Source of the DNA: Polynucleobacter sp. JS-JIR-II-50
Lineage (GTDB): Bacteria > Pseudomonadota > Gammaproteobacteria > Burkholderiales > Burkholderiaceae
DNA length: 64,000 bases
Reading direction: 5' to 3'
Assembly (NCBI RefSeq): GCF_018687895.1
Contig: NZ_CP061307.1
Coordinates: 1,135,855-1,199,854, forward strand
The notes beneath the pieces were generated by a model that saw only the letters and a list, made by a program, of their open reading frames with translations, had not been told where the DNA came from and searched no databases. Position 1 is the first letter of the stretch, and the number at the start of each line of letters is the position of its first letter. This document shows, piece by piece, positions 28,576-37,796 of the stretch. Both the position numbers and the translations under genes were made by a program.

Positions 28576-29501
28576 TTCTTCACTCCAGACTCACCAGCAG
28601 TCGCACTCTGTGGCGCTATTTTTTTGGGCGGATCACTCCAAATCAGGCTTGATGGTGATTGGCTGGCAATACGGCTAAATTCGTTTAGGTTTTCGCTGGC
28701 CTGCTTAATATTTTCTATTGTCAACACGGTATCGCCCTGAACACTAGTAATAGTCTGACGCAAGGAAGTAGTTGCTGCAACCAACTCGCGCATTAGAAGA
28801 CCGATCTCCTCTTTGTCGGTTGCTTTATTGATGCGGGCCATGATGACGTTTAACTGATTAACAGACTCAATGACACCCTGATTACCTTTGCCATCTCCAG
28901 CCATCAGTACATTGAGATTGCCTAGCAAGGCATCCAATTTCTTCTGAGTGCCATCGATATTCATATCATTAAGTGCGCCAATCAACCTCTGAATGCCCGA
29001 AATAATTTCATCCGCTTGATTCGGTAGAGATGGAATAACTGAGTACGCAGGCTTCCAAGAATAAGGAAGTGGTGGGGTGAGAGAGGCATTTGCGACAAAA
29101 TCAAACTCAATATAGTTCACACCAGTAATACCCATCGACTTTACGCGAGCACGTAGATTATTTTTTACAAACTCACTGATTTGATCTTCATTTACTTTGT
29201 CACCAAAAATTTGCATTCTGACAACAACATACTGGCGACGATCATGAAAAGGCAAATCTTTTTCGTAGATATCACCAGATAGGCCAATCGATGTGACCTG
29301 ACCAATCTTGACTCCACGGAAACGAACTGCCGCACCTGCATCCAAGCCGGTTACGGACTGTTTGATATAGGTTTCAACCATGAATGATTTTTGGAAGAAT
29401 TTGCCTCCGCCAAAAATGAGAATCACAGCAATCAGTACACCAATTGCGGCGAGCACAAAAGCGCCCAGGCGAAAATAATTGGGATTTGAGTTATTACTCA
29501 T
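28572..29501 (-). CDS. MCE (MlaD-type) substrate-binding protein
   Basis: The 309-residue protein has one N-terminal membrane helix (about residues 12-31, GAFVLAAIGVLIAVILIFGG) and a single MCE domain at about residues 38-140 (KQSVTGLDAGAAVRFRGVKI, then GVNYIEFDFV). The remainder is helical with a long coiled-coil section. A single MCE domain makes this an MlaD-like hexamer rather than the multi-domain PqiB or YebT type, although the long C-terminal helix and the auxiliary lipoprotein recall the Pqi arrangement. It sits after the ATPase with a four-base overlap. Confidence 0.9.
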   Translation of the reverse strand: MSNNSNPNYFRLGAFVLAAIGVLIAVILIFGGGKFFQKSFMVETYIKQSVTGLDAGAAVRFRGVKIGQVTSIGLSGDIYEKDLPFHDRRQYVVVRMQIFGDKVNEDQISEFVKNNLRARVKSMGITGVNYIEFDFVANASLTPPLPYSWKPAYSVIPSLPNQADEIISGIQRLIGALNDMNIDGTQKKLDALLGNLNVLMAGDGKGNQGVIESVNQLNVIMARINKATDKEEIGLLMRELVAATTSLRQTITSVQGDTVLTIENIKQASENLNEFSRIASQSPSSLIWSDPPKKIAPQSATAGESGVKK

Positions 29502-30274
29502 GCTGCGTCCTTGCTCATAATACGATTGAAGAATTGATGCACCCGCGGATCTTTACTGGTATCGCGCAACACTTTTGGATCTCCCTCGGCAATGATTCCC
29601 TTAGTACCCTTGTCCAACATGATCACTTTGTCAGCAATGGCATAAATGCTGGCAAGCTCATGGGATACGATGACGAATGTGATGCCTAGGTTTTTTGATA
29701 AATCTTGGATCGTGCTATCAAGATCAGCAGAGGTAATAGGATCTAAGCCGGCAGATGGCTCATCTAAAAATAATATTTTGGGATCCAGCGCCATGGCCCG
29801 AGCGATCGCCGCCCTCTTTTGCATCCCCCCACTAATTTCACTGGGCATATAAGATTCATACGGCAATAGACCCACAAGATCGAGCTTGCAGCGCGCCAAT
29901 AGATCCATTTGTGATTGTGTTAGCTGGGTATATTCCTGCATAAACAAAGTTACGTTATCGAGCAAGTTCATCGAGCCAAATAATGCGCCTTGTTGATACA
30001 TTACGCCAAAGCTTGTCATGATCTTCTGGCGCTCCGCTCCAACTGCGGTAGTGATGTTTTGTCCTTCAATCAAAACATCACCAGACAGGGGTTGATAGAG
30101 GCCGAACAAGTTTTTTAGCAAACTAGATTTGCCGCAACCTGAGCCACCCAGAATCACAAAAATTTCACCGTAATTGACCGTGAAATTCAGATTTTGCATC
30201 AGGACATTAGAACCATAACCTACGGTGAGGTTTTGAACATCAATCGCGCTTTGTGATTTGTTAGGCGTATCCAT
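29498..30274 (-). CDS. MlaF-type ABC transporter ATP-binding protein
   Basis: The 258-residue ATPase drives the MCE transporter. It has Walker A GGSGCGKSS (residues 43-51), the signature SGGMQKR near residue 148, Walker B ILFLDEP near residue 168 and the H-loop VIVSHE near residue 201. The segment PSEISGGMQKRAAIARAMAL is characteristic of Mkl/MlaF proteins. The start overlaps the permease stop by one base. The substrate, probably phospholipid, cannot be read from the ATPase itself. Confidence 0.93.
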   Translation of the reverse strand: MDTPNKSQSAIDVQNLTVGYGSNVLMQNLNFTVNYGEIFVILGGSGCGKSSLLKNLFGLYQPLSGDVLIEGQNITTAVGAERQKIMTSFGVMYQQGALFGSMNLLDNVTLFMQEYTQLTQSQMDLLARCKLDLVGLLPYESYMPSEISGGMQKRAAIARAMALDPKILFLDEPSAGLDPITSADLDSTIQDLSKNLGITFVIVSHELASIYAIADKVIMLDKGTKGIIAEGDPKVLRDTSKDPRVHQFFNRIMSKDAA

Positions 30275-31446
30275 CAGAAACCTGTCTTATAGGAAATGAA
30301 GGCAAAAATACCATCGACCAACACAATCAAAACAATACTACTGACAACTGCTCTTGTTGCTGAAATACCAACTGCAGCCGCACCATTTCCAGTTTGCATG
30401 CCACGCAAACAACCAACCGCTGAAACAACCACGCCAAAAAGCGTCGCTTTAATTAAACCAGAACCAATATCTTCGATATCCACAGCTGAAAGCATGCCGT
30501 TGTAGAAATTAATAAAAGGAATGCCATAGATCAACATCGTCAACATTGAGGAAAAAATACTGACGATATCGGCAAACAAAGTCAAAATAGGCGCAACTAA
30601 AATACCCGCCAATACGCGTGGCACGACTAAAAAACGAATGGGGCTTAAGCCGCCAGATACCAGCGCATCTACCTCACTATTGACAGTCATCGTGCCAATC
30701 TCAGCAGCAAAGGCTGCTGAGGAACGTCCTGCTAACAAAATGGCGGTAATTAATGGCCCCATTTCTCGCACAATACCCAAGGCCGCTAGTGGGCCAACAA
30801 AAGATACTGCCCCAAACTGCTGCATGCCAATAGCGGCCTGGAAGGAGAGAATGACACCAATTAAAAAAGCCACTAACCCAACGATGGGCAATGCTGCGAT
30901 ACCTGCCTGCACAGCAGCGTTTACAAAATCACCCCAGCGCACTTGATTAGGGTAACGAATGGACCAAGCTAAATCAGCTGCCAGATGACCGGTAAATGAA
31001 ATTAATCCAACAGCATCATCAATTAAATTTTGGGTCGCCATTCCAGTGCTGACCACAAAACTTCTTTTAGGCTTTACAACGGGAACTGGAAACAAATTAC
31101 CGATTGGATTGAATTCAGCTAGTAACGGTTCATAGCGGGGGTCTAAGCCCACGACATCAAACTTTGCACCCGCTGTTGTTTGCGCCTCTTCAATCCCAAT
31201 CAGAAATGCAATACCAGCACCATCTAGAAAAGTGACTTTGGATGCATCAAATGTCAGAGACTTGCTTTTGCTATCACCCTGCTTGAGCCACGCATCTTGA
31301 GAATAGCGAATTTGAGTCCAAACACTACCCAAAGAATAGACATTCACATTGCCACTCATTAGCACTTTGGCATTATTGGCATCTGCCTGTGACCAAACAG
31401 CCACTGGGGCGTCAGAAACGGCAGAAATGGTGTCAGAAGTGCTCAT
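30274..31446 (-). CDS. MlaE-type ABC permease with N-terminal STAS domain
   Basis: The 390-residue protein fuses two functions that are separate in E. coli. Residues about 25-120 form a STAS domain like MlaB (LTFDASKVTFLDGAGIAFLI). Residues about 150-388 form the MlaE/YrbE permease with five or six membrane segments and the motifs QAAIGMQQFGAVSFVG and EMGPLITAILLAGRSSAAFA. The EMGPLITA stretch is the family hallmark. It is the first gene of the operon. No separate mlaB or mlaC gene follows: the periplasmic MlaC shuttle is absent and an auxiliary lipoprotein takes its place. Confidence 0.93.
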   Translation of the reverse strand: MSTSDTISAVSDAPVAVWSQADANNAKVLMSGNVNVYSLGSVWTQIRYSQDAWLKQGDSKSKSLTFDASKVTFLDGAGIAFLIGIEEAQTTAGAKFDVVGLDPRYEPLLAEFNPIGNLFPVPVVKPKRSFVVSTGMATQNLIDDAVGLISFTGHLAADLAWSIRYPNQVRWGDFVNAAVQAGIAALPIVGLVAFLIGVILSFQAAIGMQQFGAVSFVGPLAALGIVREMGPLITAILLAGRSSAAFAAEIGTMTVNSEVDALVSGGLSPIRFLVVPRVLAGILVAPILTLFADIVSIFSSMLTMLIYGIPFINFYNGMLSAVDIEDIGSGLIKATLFGVVVSAVGCLRGMQTGNGAAAVGISATRAVVSSIVLIVLVDGIFAFISYKTGF

Positions 31447-31489
31447 AAGCAGACTATAAGGTATCTCTGTGAAAGATCTGAGAAAAGCC

Positions 31490-31526
31490 TAAAAAGAGAA
31501 AGGGCCCAGTCTTTCAACTAGGCCCT
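31490..31526 (-). terminator. Intrinsic terminator after tRNA-Arg
   Basis: On the minus strand, AGGGCCTAGT and ACTGGGCCCT (with a G-T pair) form a ten-base stem around a six-base loop, followed by TTCTCTTTTT. It lies just downstream of tRNA-Arg and before the MlaE-type permease gene, separating the two transcripts. Confidence 0.8.
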
Positions 31527-31535
31527 CATAAAGGT

Positions 31536-31612
31536 TGGTGCGGCTGGCAGGAATTGAACCCACGACCCCTTGGTTCGTAGCCAAGTACTCTATCCAGCTG
31601 AGCTACAGCCGC
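31536..31612 (-). tRNA. tRNA-Arg (anticodon ACG)
   Basis: Read on the minus strand this is a 77-nt tRNA with acceptor GCGGCTG pairing with CAGCCGC, discriminator A and encoded CCA. The anticodon stem CTTGG/CCAAG surrounds loop CTACGAA, giving anticodon ACG, which is modified to ICG by TadA in bacteria and reads CGN arginine codons. The T loop is TTCAATT. A terminator follows at 31526-31490. Confidence 0.97.
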
Positions 31613-31630
31613 AACAGCCATAATTATGCC

Positions 31631-32131
31631 ATGGAAGAGAAGAACTACATCACCCCCGCTGGTCACGAACGCATTAAGACCGAGCTACTTCAGCTCTTAA
31701 ACCTTGATAGACCGGAGGTTGTCAAGGTTGTCCACTGGGCTGCCAGCAATGGCGATCGGTCCGAAAATGGGGACTATATCTATGGGAAAAAGCGTTTAAG
31801 AGAGATAGATAGACGGATCCGCTTCCTTAATAAACGCCTAGAATTTGCCCTGGTTGTCGATAATTCCGCTCGAAAATCGGGAGAAAATGACGCTGAACAG
31901 GTATTTTTTGGAGCAACAGTGACCTACGCAACCCTAGAGGGACCTGAAGCGAATAAGAAGACTCTAATCACAATAGTGGGCGTTGATGAGGTTGACCTAG
32001 ACAAGGGGCACGTCAGCTGGGTCTCACCAATAGCCAAAGCCTTAATTAAGTCTCGGATCGGGGACTGTGTCTTTATTCAAACACCCACCGGCCCTGCTGA
32101 AATTGAAATCTTAGATGTTCAGTACTTGTAA
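31631..32131 (+). CDS. greB: Transcription elongation factor GreB
   Basis: GreB rescues backtracked RNA polymerase by stimulating cleavage of the transcript 3' end. I start at the ATG at 31631, which gives 166 residues beginning MEEKNYITPAGHERIKTEL. The open frame extends upstream only by reading the tRNA-Arg gene antisense. The N-terminal coiled coil holds WAASNGDRSENGDYIYGKK with the acidic D and E of the catalytic tip, then KRLREIDRRIRFLNKRLEFA, a GreB-type segment. The C-terminal FKBP-like domain spans about residues 85-165. It is divergent from the tRNA-Arg, 18 bases away, and convergent with spoT. Confidence 0.95.
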   Translation: MEEKNYITPAGHERIKTELLQLLNLDRPEVVKVVHWAASNGDRSENGDYIYGKKRLREIDRRIRFLNKRLEFALVVDNSARKSGENDAEQVFFGATVTYATLEGPEANKKTLITIVGVDEVDLDKGHVSWVSPIAKALIKSRIGDCVFIQTPTGPAEIEILDVQYL

Positions 32132-32134
32132 AAC

Positions 32135-34540
32135 TCAAACAGCACGAGTACGCGTCACGCGCATGACATCAGGATTGGCTCGCAAACTGCGCATCACCTT
32201 AGATAGGTGCAATCGGTCATAAACCTGGATGGTAAAGCGGATGGTGACCGAATCTTCCTTGAAACGATCTTCCATCGATACATTCATGATGTTGGAGTCC
32301 GCTGAAGTAACACTACTTGCCACTCTAGCCAAAACACCCTTGCCCTGACGCGTATCGATCGCTAGATCTAATTCAAACTCGCGATTCAGCTCTTTGCCCC
32401 ACTCAACCTCGACCCACTTATCACTATCCTTAGAGAGCATGCGCAATGCCACCGGACAATCGTTGGTATGAACTTGCAACCCTTCGCCCTTGCCAAGGTA
32501 GCCAATAATGTTATCGCCTGGAATAGGATGGCAGCAAGTTTGGAAATGAATCGAATTGCCCTCACGCCCATCGACCAAGATAGCTTGGCGTTGTTGATGA
32601 TGGCTTGCCTCTTGGTTCGGCGCGACCCAATCAGCAACACCTAAACGCATTTGCTCAGCCCCACCCTCATCATCAATCAAAATTTTCAGACGAATAGCGA
32701 GCTCCTGAGGAGAGCGTCTGCCTAAAGCAATGTTGACGCATGCTTCTTCGCGGGTTTTATCACCCGTCCAATGCGTTAGCTTTTCCCAAATTTCTGGGCT
32801 TAACAAAGCAGCATCAACACCCTGTTGACGTAAAGCATTTGCTAAAAGGCGCTCGCCTAGTTGAAGTGATTCAGAATAATGTTTAGTTTTAAGGGAATGT
32901 CGTATTGAGGCGCGCGCTTTTCCGGTCCGCACAAATGCCAACCAACCTGGATTGGGTTGTGAACTTGCCGAAGTAATGACTTCAACAATGTCACTATTCT
33001 TAAGCTCGCTACGCAAAGGCAATTGCAGGCCGTTGATTTTGACGGCTACGCAGGTATTACCCAGATCACTATGGATAGAGTAAGCAAAATCTAGAGCAGT
33101 TGCGCCCCTTGGTAAGGCCCTAATCTGCCCAGTGGGTGTAAATACATAAACCGCGTCTGGGAACAAGTCAATTTTGACGTGCTCTAAAAATTCTTGAGAG
33201 TCGCCACTGCTATCCTGAATATCTATTAATGACTGAAGCCATTGGTGAGCCCTGTTTTGCACTTCGCTCATATCAGGAGAGCCGTCTTTATAAGCCCAGT
33301 GCGCCGCTACTCCCGCCTCAGCAACCGCATGCATTTCAGTTGTGCGAATCTGGAACTCTACCGGCACGCCAGATGGGCCCAATAAGGTCGTATGCAAGGA
33401 TTGATAGCCATTTAATTTAGGAATGGCAATGTAATCCTTAAACTTACCCGGCATGGGCTTGTATAGCGCATGCAAGATACCAAGAGCGCGATAGCATTCA
33501 TCAATCGAATTCACCGTTACGCGGAAAGCATAAACATCTAATACCTGTGAAAAGCTTAAATGCTTTGAGCGCATCTTGGTATAGATGCTAAAGAGCGTCT
33601 TCTCACGACCGCGCAGATCAACCTCTAAATTGGCTTTAGCAAAGGCCATGCGTGAAGCCTGCAAAATCTTTTCAACCATTTCCTTGCGGTTGCCACGTGC
33701 ACGCTTAACAGCTCCCTCAATGACTCGGAAACGCATGGGCATGGAGTAGCGGAAACTGAGATCTTGTAGATCGCGGTAAATGATATTTAGCCCAAGACGA
33801 TGGGCGATTGGTGCGTAGATTTCAATTGTTTCAGCAGCTACCCGACGGCGCTTCTCCATGGGTACAGCGTCCAAGGTGCGCATATTGTGGGTGCGGTCAG
33901 CAAGCTTGACCAAGATGACACGCACGTCACGCGCCATAGCCATGAACATCTTGCGAAAGCTCTCTGCTTGCGCCTCAGCATGACTTTGAAATTCTAATTT
34001 ATCGAGTTTAGTTAAGCCCTCAACTAACTCTGCCACCTTATTGCCAAACTTTTCAACCAAATCTGCTTTAGTACAGCCGGTATCTTCAATCACATCATGC
34101 ATCAATGCGGCCATGATGGATGGCGCATCCAAGCGCCACGTTGCACATAGTTCAGCCACAGCAACTGGATGGGTAATGTAAGGTTCGCCGCTATGACGGT
34201 ATTGACCTAAATGCGCAGCGTCAGAAAACTGAAATGCTTTTTTAACTTGTGCAATCTCATCAGGCTTCAGATAAGAGAGCTTCGCCAGCAATCCCTCAAT
34301 AGAAACTACTTGATGCTTGAGCGGAAGTATCGGCGCAGATGTCGGGCCGAACAAATGGCGACTCGATTGCGCCAACAAACTCGCAATGATGGATTTTTTA
34401 CCACTTTGAATTGGTGTGTCGGAAACCGTATCCAACAACTGTGCTTGAGCTGAGTCTCGTGAAGCGTCAAGCGAAGCATCCTTAGACGAGATGCTTCCTA
34501 CTTTTTCCGATGTATTGGCTATTCCTAAAGGGAGCTCCAC
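32135..34540 (-). CDS. spoT: Bifunctional (p)ppGpp synthetase/hydrolase (SpoT/Rel)
   Basis: This stringent-response enzyme makes and breaks down ppGpp. It has 801 residues from a GTG start, including an N-terminal extension of about 90 low-complexity residues absent from E. coli SpoT. The hydrolase HD domain (about residues 110-260) retains the HDVIEDT motif, so hydrolysis is expected. The synthetase domain (about residues 310-425) has RVTVNSIDECYRALG and GKFKDYIAIPKLNGYQSLHT. A TGS domain follows near residue 480, a CC/ZFD-type region, and a C-terminal ACT domain (about 725-800). It ends the yicC-gmk-rpoZ-spoT operon, 15 bases after rpoZ. Confidence 0.96.
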   Translation of the reverse strand: MELPLGIANTSEKVGSISSKDASLDASRDSAQAQLLDTVSDTPIQSGKKSIIASLLAQSSRHLFGPTSAPILPLKHQVVSIEGLLAKLSYLKPDEIAQVKKAFQFSDAAHLGQYRHSGEPYITHPVAVAELCATWRLDAPSIMAALMHDVIEDTGCTKADLVEKFGNKVAELVEGLTKLDKLEFQSHAEAQAESFRKMFMAMARDVRVILVKLADRTHNMRTLDAVPMEKRRRVAAETIEIYAPIAHRLGLNIIYRDLQDLSFRYSMPMRFRVIEGAVKRARGNRKEMVEKILQASRMAFAKANLEVDLRGREKTLFSIYTKMRSKHLSFSQVLDVYAFRVTVNSIDECYRALGILHALYKPMPGKFKDYIAIPKLNGYQSLHTTLLGPSGVPVEFQIRTTEMHAVAEAGVAAHWAYKDGSPDMSEVQNRAHQWLQSLIDIQDSSGDSQEFLEHVKIDLFPDAVYVFTPTGQIRALPRGATALDFAYSIHSDLGNTCVAVKINGLQLPLRSELKNSDIVEVITSASSQPNPGWLAFVRTGKARASIRHSLKTKHYSESLQLGERLLANALRQQGVDAALLSPEIWEKLTHWTGDKTREEACVNIALGRRSPQELAIRLKILIDDEGGAEQMRLGVADWVAPNQEASHHQQRQAILVDGREGNSIHFQTCCHPIPGDNIIGYLGKGEGLQVHTNDCPVALRMLSKDSDKWVEVEWGKELNREFELDLAIDTRQGKGVLARVASSVTSADSNIMNVSMEDRFKEDSVTIRFTIQVYDRLHLSKVMRSLRANPDVMRVTRTRAV

Positions 34541-34555
34541 ACCGGAACCCCTTAA

Positions 34556-34759
34556 TTACAGAGGTACTTTGGTCAACATGTCACGGTCAGTCACACCAGC
34601 AGCTACTTCACGTAATGCAACTACGGTAGCTTTATCTCTGGACTCAACGCGTGGGGAGTGACCTTGTACTAATTGGCGAGCACGATATGTCGCAGCCAAA
34701 ACCAGTTCAAAACGGTTTGGAATAGTTTTAAGGCAATCTTCTACAGTAATACGTGCCAT
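34556..34759 (-). CDS. rpoZ: DNA-directed RNA polymerase omega subunit
   Basis: Omega helps assemble the beta-prime subunit of RNA polymerase and in E. coli forms part of a ppGpp-binding site. The 67-residue product begins [20 protein letters not shown] and is normal for the family. The segment [16 protein letters not shown] matches the C-terminal half of the conserved core. It lies between gmk and spoT, an order well known in proteobacteria and fitting its connection with ppGpp signalling. Confidence 0.97.
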   Translation of the reverse strand: MARITVEDCLKTIPNRFELVLAATYRARQLVQGHSPRVESRDKATVVALREVAAGVTDRDMLTKVPL

Positions 34760-34803
34760 GCTGGACTCACTTAATTTAGCTTCAATACCTATAGGATAAC
34801 TGA

Positions 34804-35442
34804 TTAGACCCCGAGGCGCTTCAAAAGCGCTGGATTTCTGGCCATACTGGGGCCAGAGCGCAGACGGCTGGAAGCTAATATGTGCTTTAAATCGACCAAA
34901 GCCTGGTCAAAAGAATCGTTCACCACGATGTAATCTGCCTCATGAGCATGCAAAAGCTCTACATGGGCAGCTGCCAAGCGGCGTTGAATCGTTGCCTCAT
35001 CGTCCTGACCACGCTTACGTAGACGCTCTTCTAAAGCCTCTATGGATGGCGGGAAGATAAAGATCCACTGCACAGAAGGTATTAACTTCCGAATTTGTTG
35101 GGCGCCTTGCCAATCAATCTCCAGCATGACATCGCTGCCTGCCTGCATTTGAGATTCAATCCAAGGTTTTGAAGTCCCATAAAAATGACCATGGACTTCT
35201 GCCCATTCTAGAAAATATCCCAGATCACGTTCTTGCAAAAAATCTTCTTTTGTCAGAAACCGATAATCCTTGCCATCAACTTCACCAGGTCGCGGTGTAC
35301 GTGTAGTGGTTGATAAAGATAACTTCAGTCCAGCTTCGTCTTTAAGTAAGGCATTTACCAAAGAGGATTTTCCTGCGCCTGAGGGCGCAACAATCATCAA
35401 CATGCTGCCTTGGTAGGATGGTGTTGGAGTGGAGTTAGTCAT
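34804..35442 (-). CDS. gmk: Guanylate kinase
   Basis: Gmk phosphorylates GMP to GDP using ATP, a step in making GTP. The 212-residue protein has the P-loop [15 protein letters not shown] at residues 19-33 and the GMP-binding region [20 protein letters not shown] near residues 45-64. A segment [13 protein letters not shown] near residue 79 matches the NMP-binding core. Length is typical. It is encoded 16 bases after yicC, and upstream of rpoZ and spoT, so guanine nucleotide metabolism and ppGpp signalling share a transcript. Confidence 0.97.
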   Translation of the reverse strand: MTNSTPTPSYQGSMLMIVAPSGAGKSSLVNALLKDEAGLKLSLSTTTRTPRPGEVDGKDYRFLTKEDFLQERDLGYFLEWAEVHGHFYGTSKPWIESQMQAGSDVMLEIDWQGAQQIRKLIPSVQWIFIFPPSIEALEERLRKRGQDDEATIQRRLAAAHVELLHAHEADYIVVNDSFDQALVDLKHILASSRLRSGPSMARNPALLKRLGV

Positions 35443-35458
35443 AAATCAATAGTATGGA

Positions 35459-36388
35459 TTACTCGAGGTTTTGAACTTGCTCACGCATTTGCTCAATCAT
35501 AAGCTTGAGTTCTAAGGCTGCTTGTGTGCATTCTTCCGATACAGACTTAGAACTTAGGGTGTTGGCTTCGCGATTCAACTCTTGCATCAAAAAATCTAAA
35601 CGCTTACCAACAGGGCCTTTGCCTGCAAGTGCGTTATCTACTGCCTGAAGATGAGTCTTTAAGCGCGCAAACTCTTCAGCCACATCGATACGCACTGCAT
35701 AGAGCACAACCTCTTGACGAATACGCTCCATCAGTTCAGCGCCCGCCTTGGCTTGTTCTTGAGCAGCTAGCGCTTCAGCAAGACGCTCTGTGAGCTTTTC
35801 TTGGTACTGGGCTACATACTCAGGAACTTTGGGCTCAATTACTCTAACGATATCGCGCATCTTGCCAGTGATACTGGTAAGTACACCAACCAAGGCCTTA
35901 CCCTCGGCATGACGACTCTCCATGAGGGCTGCTAGGGCTGCGCGCCCAGCCTCGACAGTGGCAGTGATCCAACTATCCTCTTCGCCCCGAGGCTCGGAAA
36001 CAATGCCAGGCCAACGCAACACTTCAGAAATACTCAATTCTTGTGCTTTTGGAAATGCTTCCTGGGCTTTCTCTTGAAGGGTATAAAGGGCATCAAGACG
36101 ATCTCGACTAATCGCACCTAGGGCATGGGGATTACTTTTGGCGGCACCTGCTGCGGCACTATTGACCCGCCATGCCGCCCTAAACTCCACCTTGCCCCGA
36201 GAAAGGCTTTGAGTAGCCAGTTCTCGTAAGGCAGGCTCTGCCCCGCGGCATTCGTCCGGAAGACGAAATCCTAGATCCAGAAAGCGGCTGTTAACTGCCC
36301 GACATTCCACCTGCAGATCAGCAACTACGCCCGCCCCTAGGGAGACTTGGCGAGAAGCGCTGCCATAACCAGTCATGCTCGATATCAT
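35459..36388 (-). CDS. yicC: YicC family protein (endoribonuclease)
   Basis: The 309-residue protein starts [14 protein letters not shown], the near-invariant YicC N-terminus, followed by the [17 protein letters not shown] segment. The C-terminal DUF1732 portion has [18 protein letters not shown], then [20 protein letters not shown] with its conserved Glu residues, and ends in [13 protein letters not shown]. YicC of E. coli has been reported as an endoribonuclease involved in small-RNA turnover. It is the first gene of the operon ending in spoT and is divergent from rph, with 68 bases between the two starts. Confidence 0.94.
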   Translation of the reverse strand: MISSMTGYGSASRQVSLGAGVVADLQVECRAVNSRFLDLGFRLPDECRGAEPALRELATQSLSRGKVEFRAAWRVNSAAAGAAKSNPHALGAISRDRLDALYTLQEKAQEAFPKAQELSISEVLRWPGIVSEPRGEEDSWITATVEAGRAALAALMESRHAEGKALVGVLTSITGKMRDIVRVIEPKVPEYVAQYQEKLTERLAEALAAQEQAKAGAELMERIRQEVVLYAVRIDVAEEFARLKTHLQAVDNALAGKGPVGKRLDFLMQELNREANTLSSKSVSEECTQAALELKLMIEQMREQVQNLE

Positions 36389-36456
36389 ATGGACATTGTA
36401 GATTCATTATTGAACTAGACCCGATCCAGACCCTAACCCCACAGGACCCCCTTTCC

Positions 36457-37197
36457 ATGAGCACAGCAAACCCAGCCAATATTGCCCGCCCTAGCGGCCG
36501 TAAGCCCACCGATTTGCGTCCAGTAACCATCTCTAGAGCCTTTACCAAGCATGCTGAAGGTTCGGTATTAATTGCCTTTGGGGATACCAAGGTGCTGTGT
36601 ACTGCCAGCATCCTCGAAAAGGTGCCTCCACATAAGAAAGGCTCTGGCGAAGGCTGGGTAACCGCTGAATACGGCATGCTGCCCCGCTCCACCCATACCC
36701 GCAGCGATCGTGAAGCTGCCCGTGGCAAACAATCTGGTCGTACCCAAGAAATTCAGCGCCTCATTGGCCGTGCCATGCGTAGCGTCTTTGATTTAAAAGT
36801 ACTGGGCGAGAGAACTATTCACCTCGATTGCGACGTGCTGCAGGCTGATGGCGGAACACGTACTGCATCCATTACTGGCGCCTATGTTGCGGCTCGTGAT
36901 GCAGTAAACCAACTTCTTAAAAGTGGCGTCCTGAGCAAGGACCCCATTATCGATAGCGTTGCTGCAATTTCAGTTGGCATTTATCAAGGCGTTCCAGTGC
37001 TGGACTTGGATTACCCAGAAGACTCTTCTTGCGATACCGATATGAATGTGGTCATGACCGGCAAAGGCGGAATGATTGAAGTTCAAGGCACAGCAGAAGG
37101 TGTCGCTTTCTCAAGGGCGGAGCTCAATGCACTCCTGGATCTGGCCGAACAAGGTATTCAAGAGCTCACCCAAATGCAAAGTGATGCATTGAAATAA
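36457..37197 (+). CDS. rph: Ribonuclease PH
   Basis: RNase PH trims the 3' ends of tRNA precursors by phosphorolysis. The 246-residue protein starts with the family pattern [19 protein letters not shown] and has [19 protein letters not shown] near residue 64, including the phosphate-binding Arg residues. [21 protein letters not shown] and [20 protein letters not shown] complete the core with the conserved Asp pair for metal binding. It is full length, unlike the frameshifted rph of E. coli K-12. It begins the plus-strand rph-rdgB-hemW operon. Confidence 0.97.
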   Translation: MSTANPANIARPSGRKPTDLRPVTISRAFTKHAEGSVLIAFGDTKVLCTASILEKVPPHKKGSGEGWVTAEYGMLPRSTHTRSDREAARGKQSGRTQEIQRLIGRAMRSVFDLKVLGERTIHLDCDVLQADGGTRTASITGAYVAARDAVNQLLKSGVLSKDPIIDSVAAISVGIYQGVPVLDLDYPEDSSCDTDMNVVMTGKGGMIEVQGTAEGVAFSRAELNALLDLAEQGIQELTQMQSDALK

Positions 37198-37205
37198 AGA
37201 TCGAC

Positions 37206-37796
37206 ATGCAAAAACTCGTTCTCGCATCTAACAATGCCGGCAAGGTAAAAGAGTTTCAGGCACTATTGGCGCCCTTGAACTTTCAAGTGATCCCCCAGGG
37301 TGAATTGGGCATTCCTTCTGCAGAAGAGCCACACTTCACCTTTGTGGAGAATGCTCTTACTAAGGCAAGGCATGCAAGCGCTGCATCAGGCTTGCCGGCG
37401 TTGGCCGATGATTCTGGTATATGTGCACATGCTTTAAACGGCAAGCCCGGCGTTTTGTCGGCTCGCTTTGCTGGTGAGCAAGGTGATGATGTCTCAAACA
37501 ATCGTAAACTCATTCAAGAATTAAAAGATCAGGCAGATCGAGGAGCGCATTATGTGTGCGCCTTGGTTTTCGTAAATAGCGCAAATGATCCCGAACCCAT
37601 CATTGTGCAAACACGTTGGTATGGGCAAATTATTGATCAGGCATCGGGTAGCAATGGTTTTGGGTATGACCCCCACTTCTTTTTGCCGGATCAAAAATGC
37701 ACCGCTGCTGAGCTAGAGCCAGAAAAAAAGAATTCAATCAGTCATCGCGGTCAAGCACTACGTGAATTGATTGCACAACTCAAAAGTCGTGCTTAA
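37206..37796 (+). CDS. rdgB: XTP/dITP diphosphatase (HAM1/RdgB)
   Basis: RdgB hydrolyses non-canonical purine triphosphates such as dITP and XTP and so guards against mutagenic incorporation. The 196-residue protein begins MQKLVLASNNAGKVKEF, with the triphosphate-binding SNNAGK, and has ALADDSGICAHALNGKPG near residue 65 with the metal-binding DD. GSNGFGYDPHFFLPDQ near residue 148 is the base-recognition signature. It lies eight bases after rph and its end overlaps the most likely hemW start. Confidence 0.97.
   Translation: MQKLVLASNNAGKVKEFQALLAPLNFQVIPQGELGIPSAEEPHFTFVENALTKARHASAASGLPALADDSGICAHALNGKPGVLSARFAGEQGDDVSNNRKLIQELKDQADRGAHYVCALVFVNSANDPEPIIVQTRWYGQIIDQASGSNGFGYDPHFFLPDQKCTAAELEPEKKNSISHRGQALRELIAQLKSRA

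Noticed and set aside
31535..31630. N-terminal extension of greB (reads VRLAGIEPTTPWFVAKYSI)
   Set aside because: It is the antisense translation of the tRNA-Arg gene, a well-known spurious product. GreB homology begins at the ATG at 31631.
34760..34803. Possible extra short gene between gmk and rpoZ
   Set aside because: The gap is only 44 bases and contains no start with a ribosome site or a hairpin.
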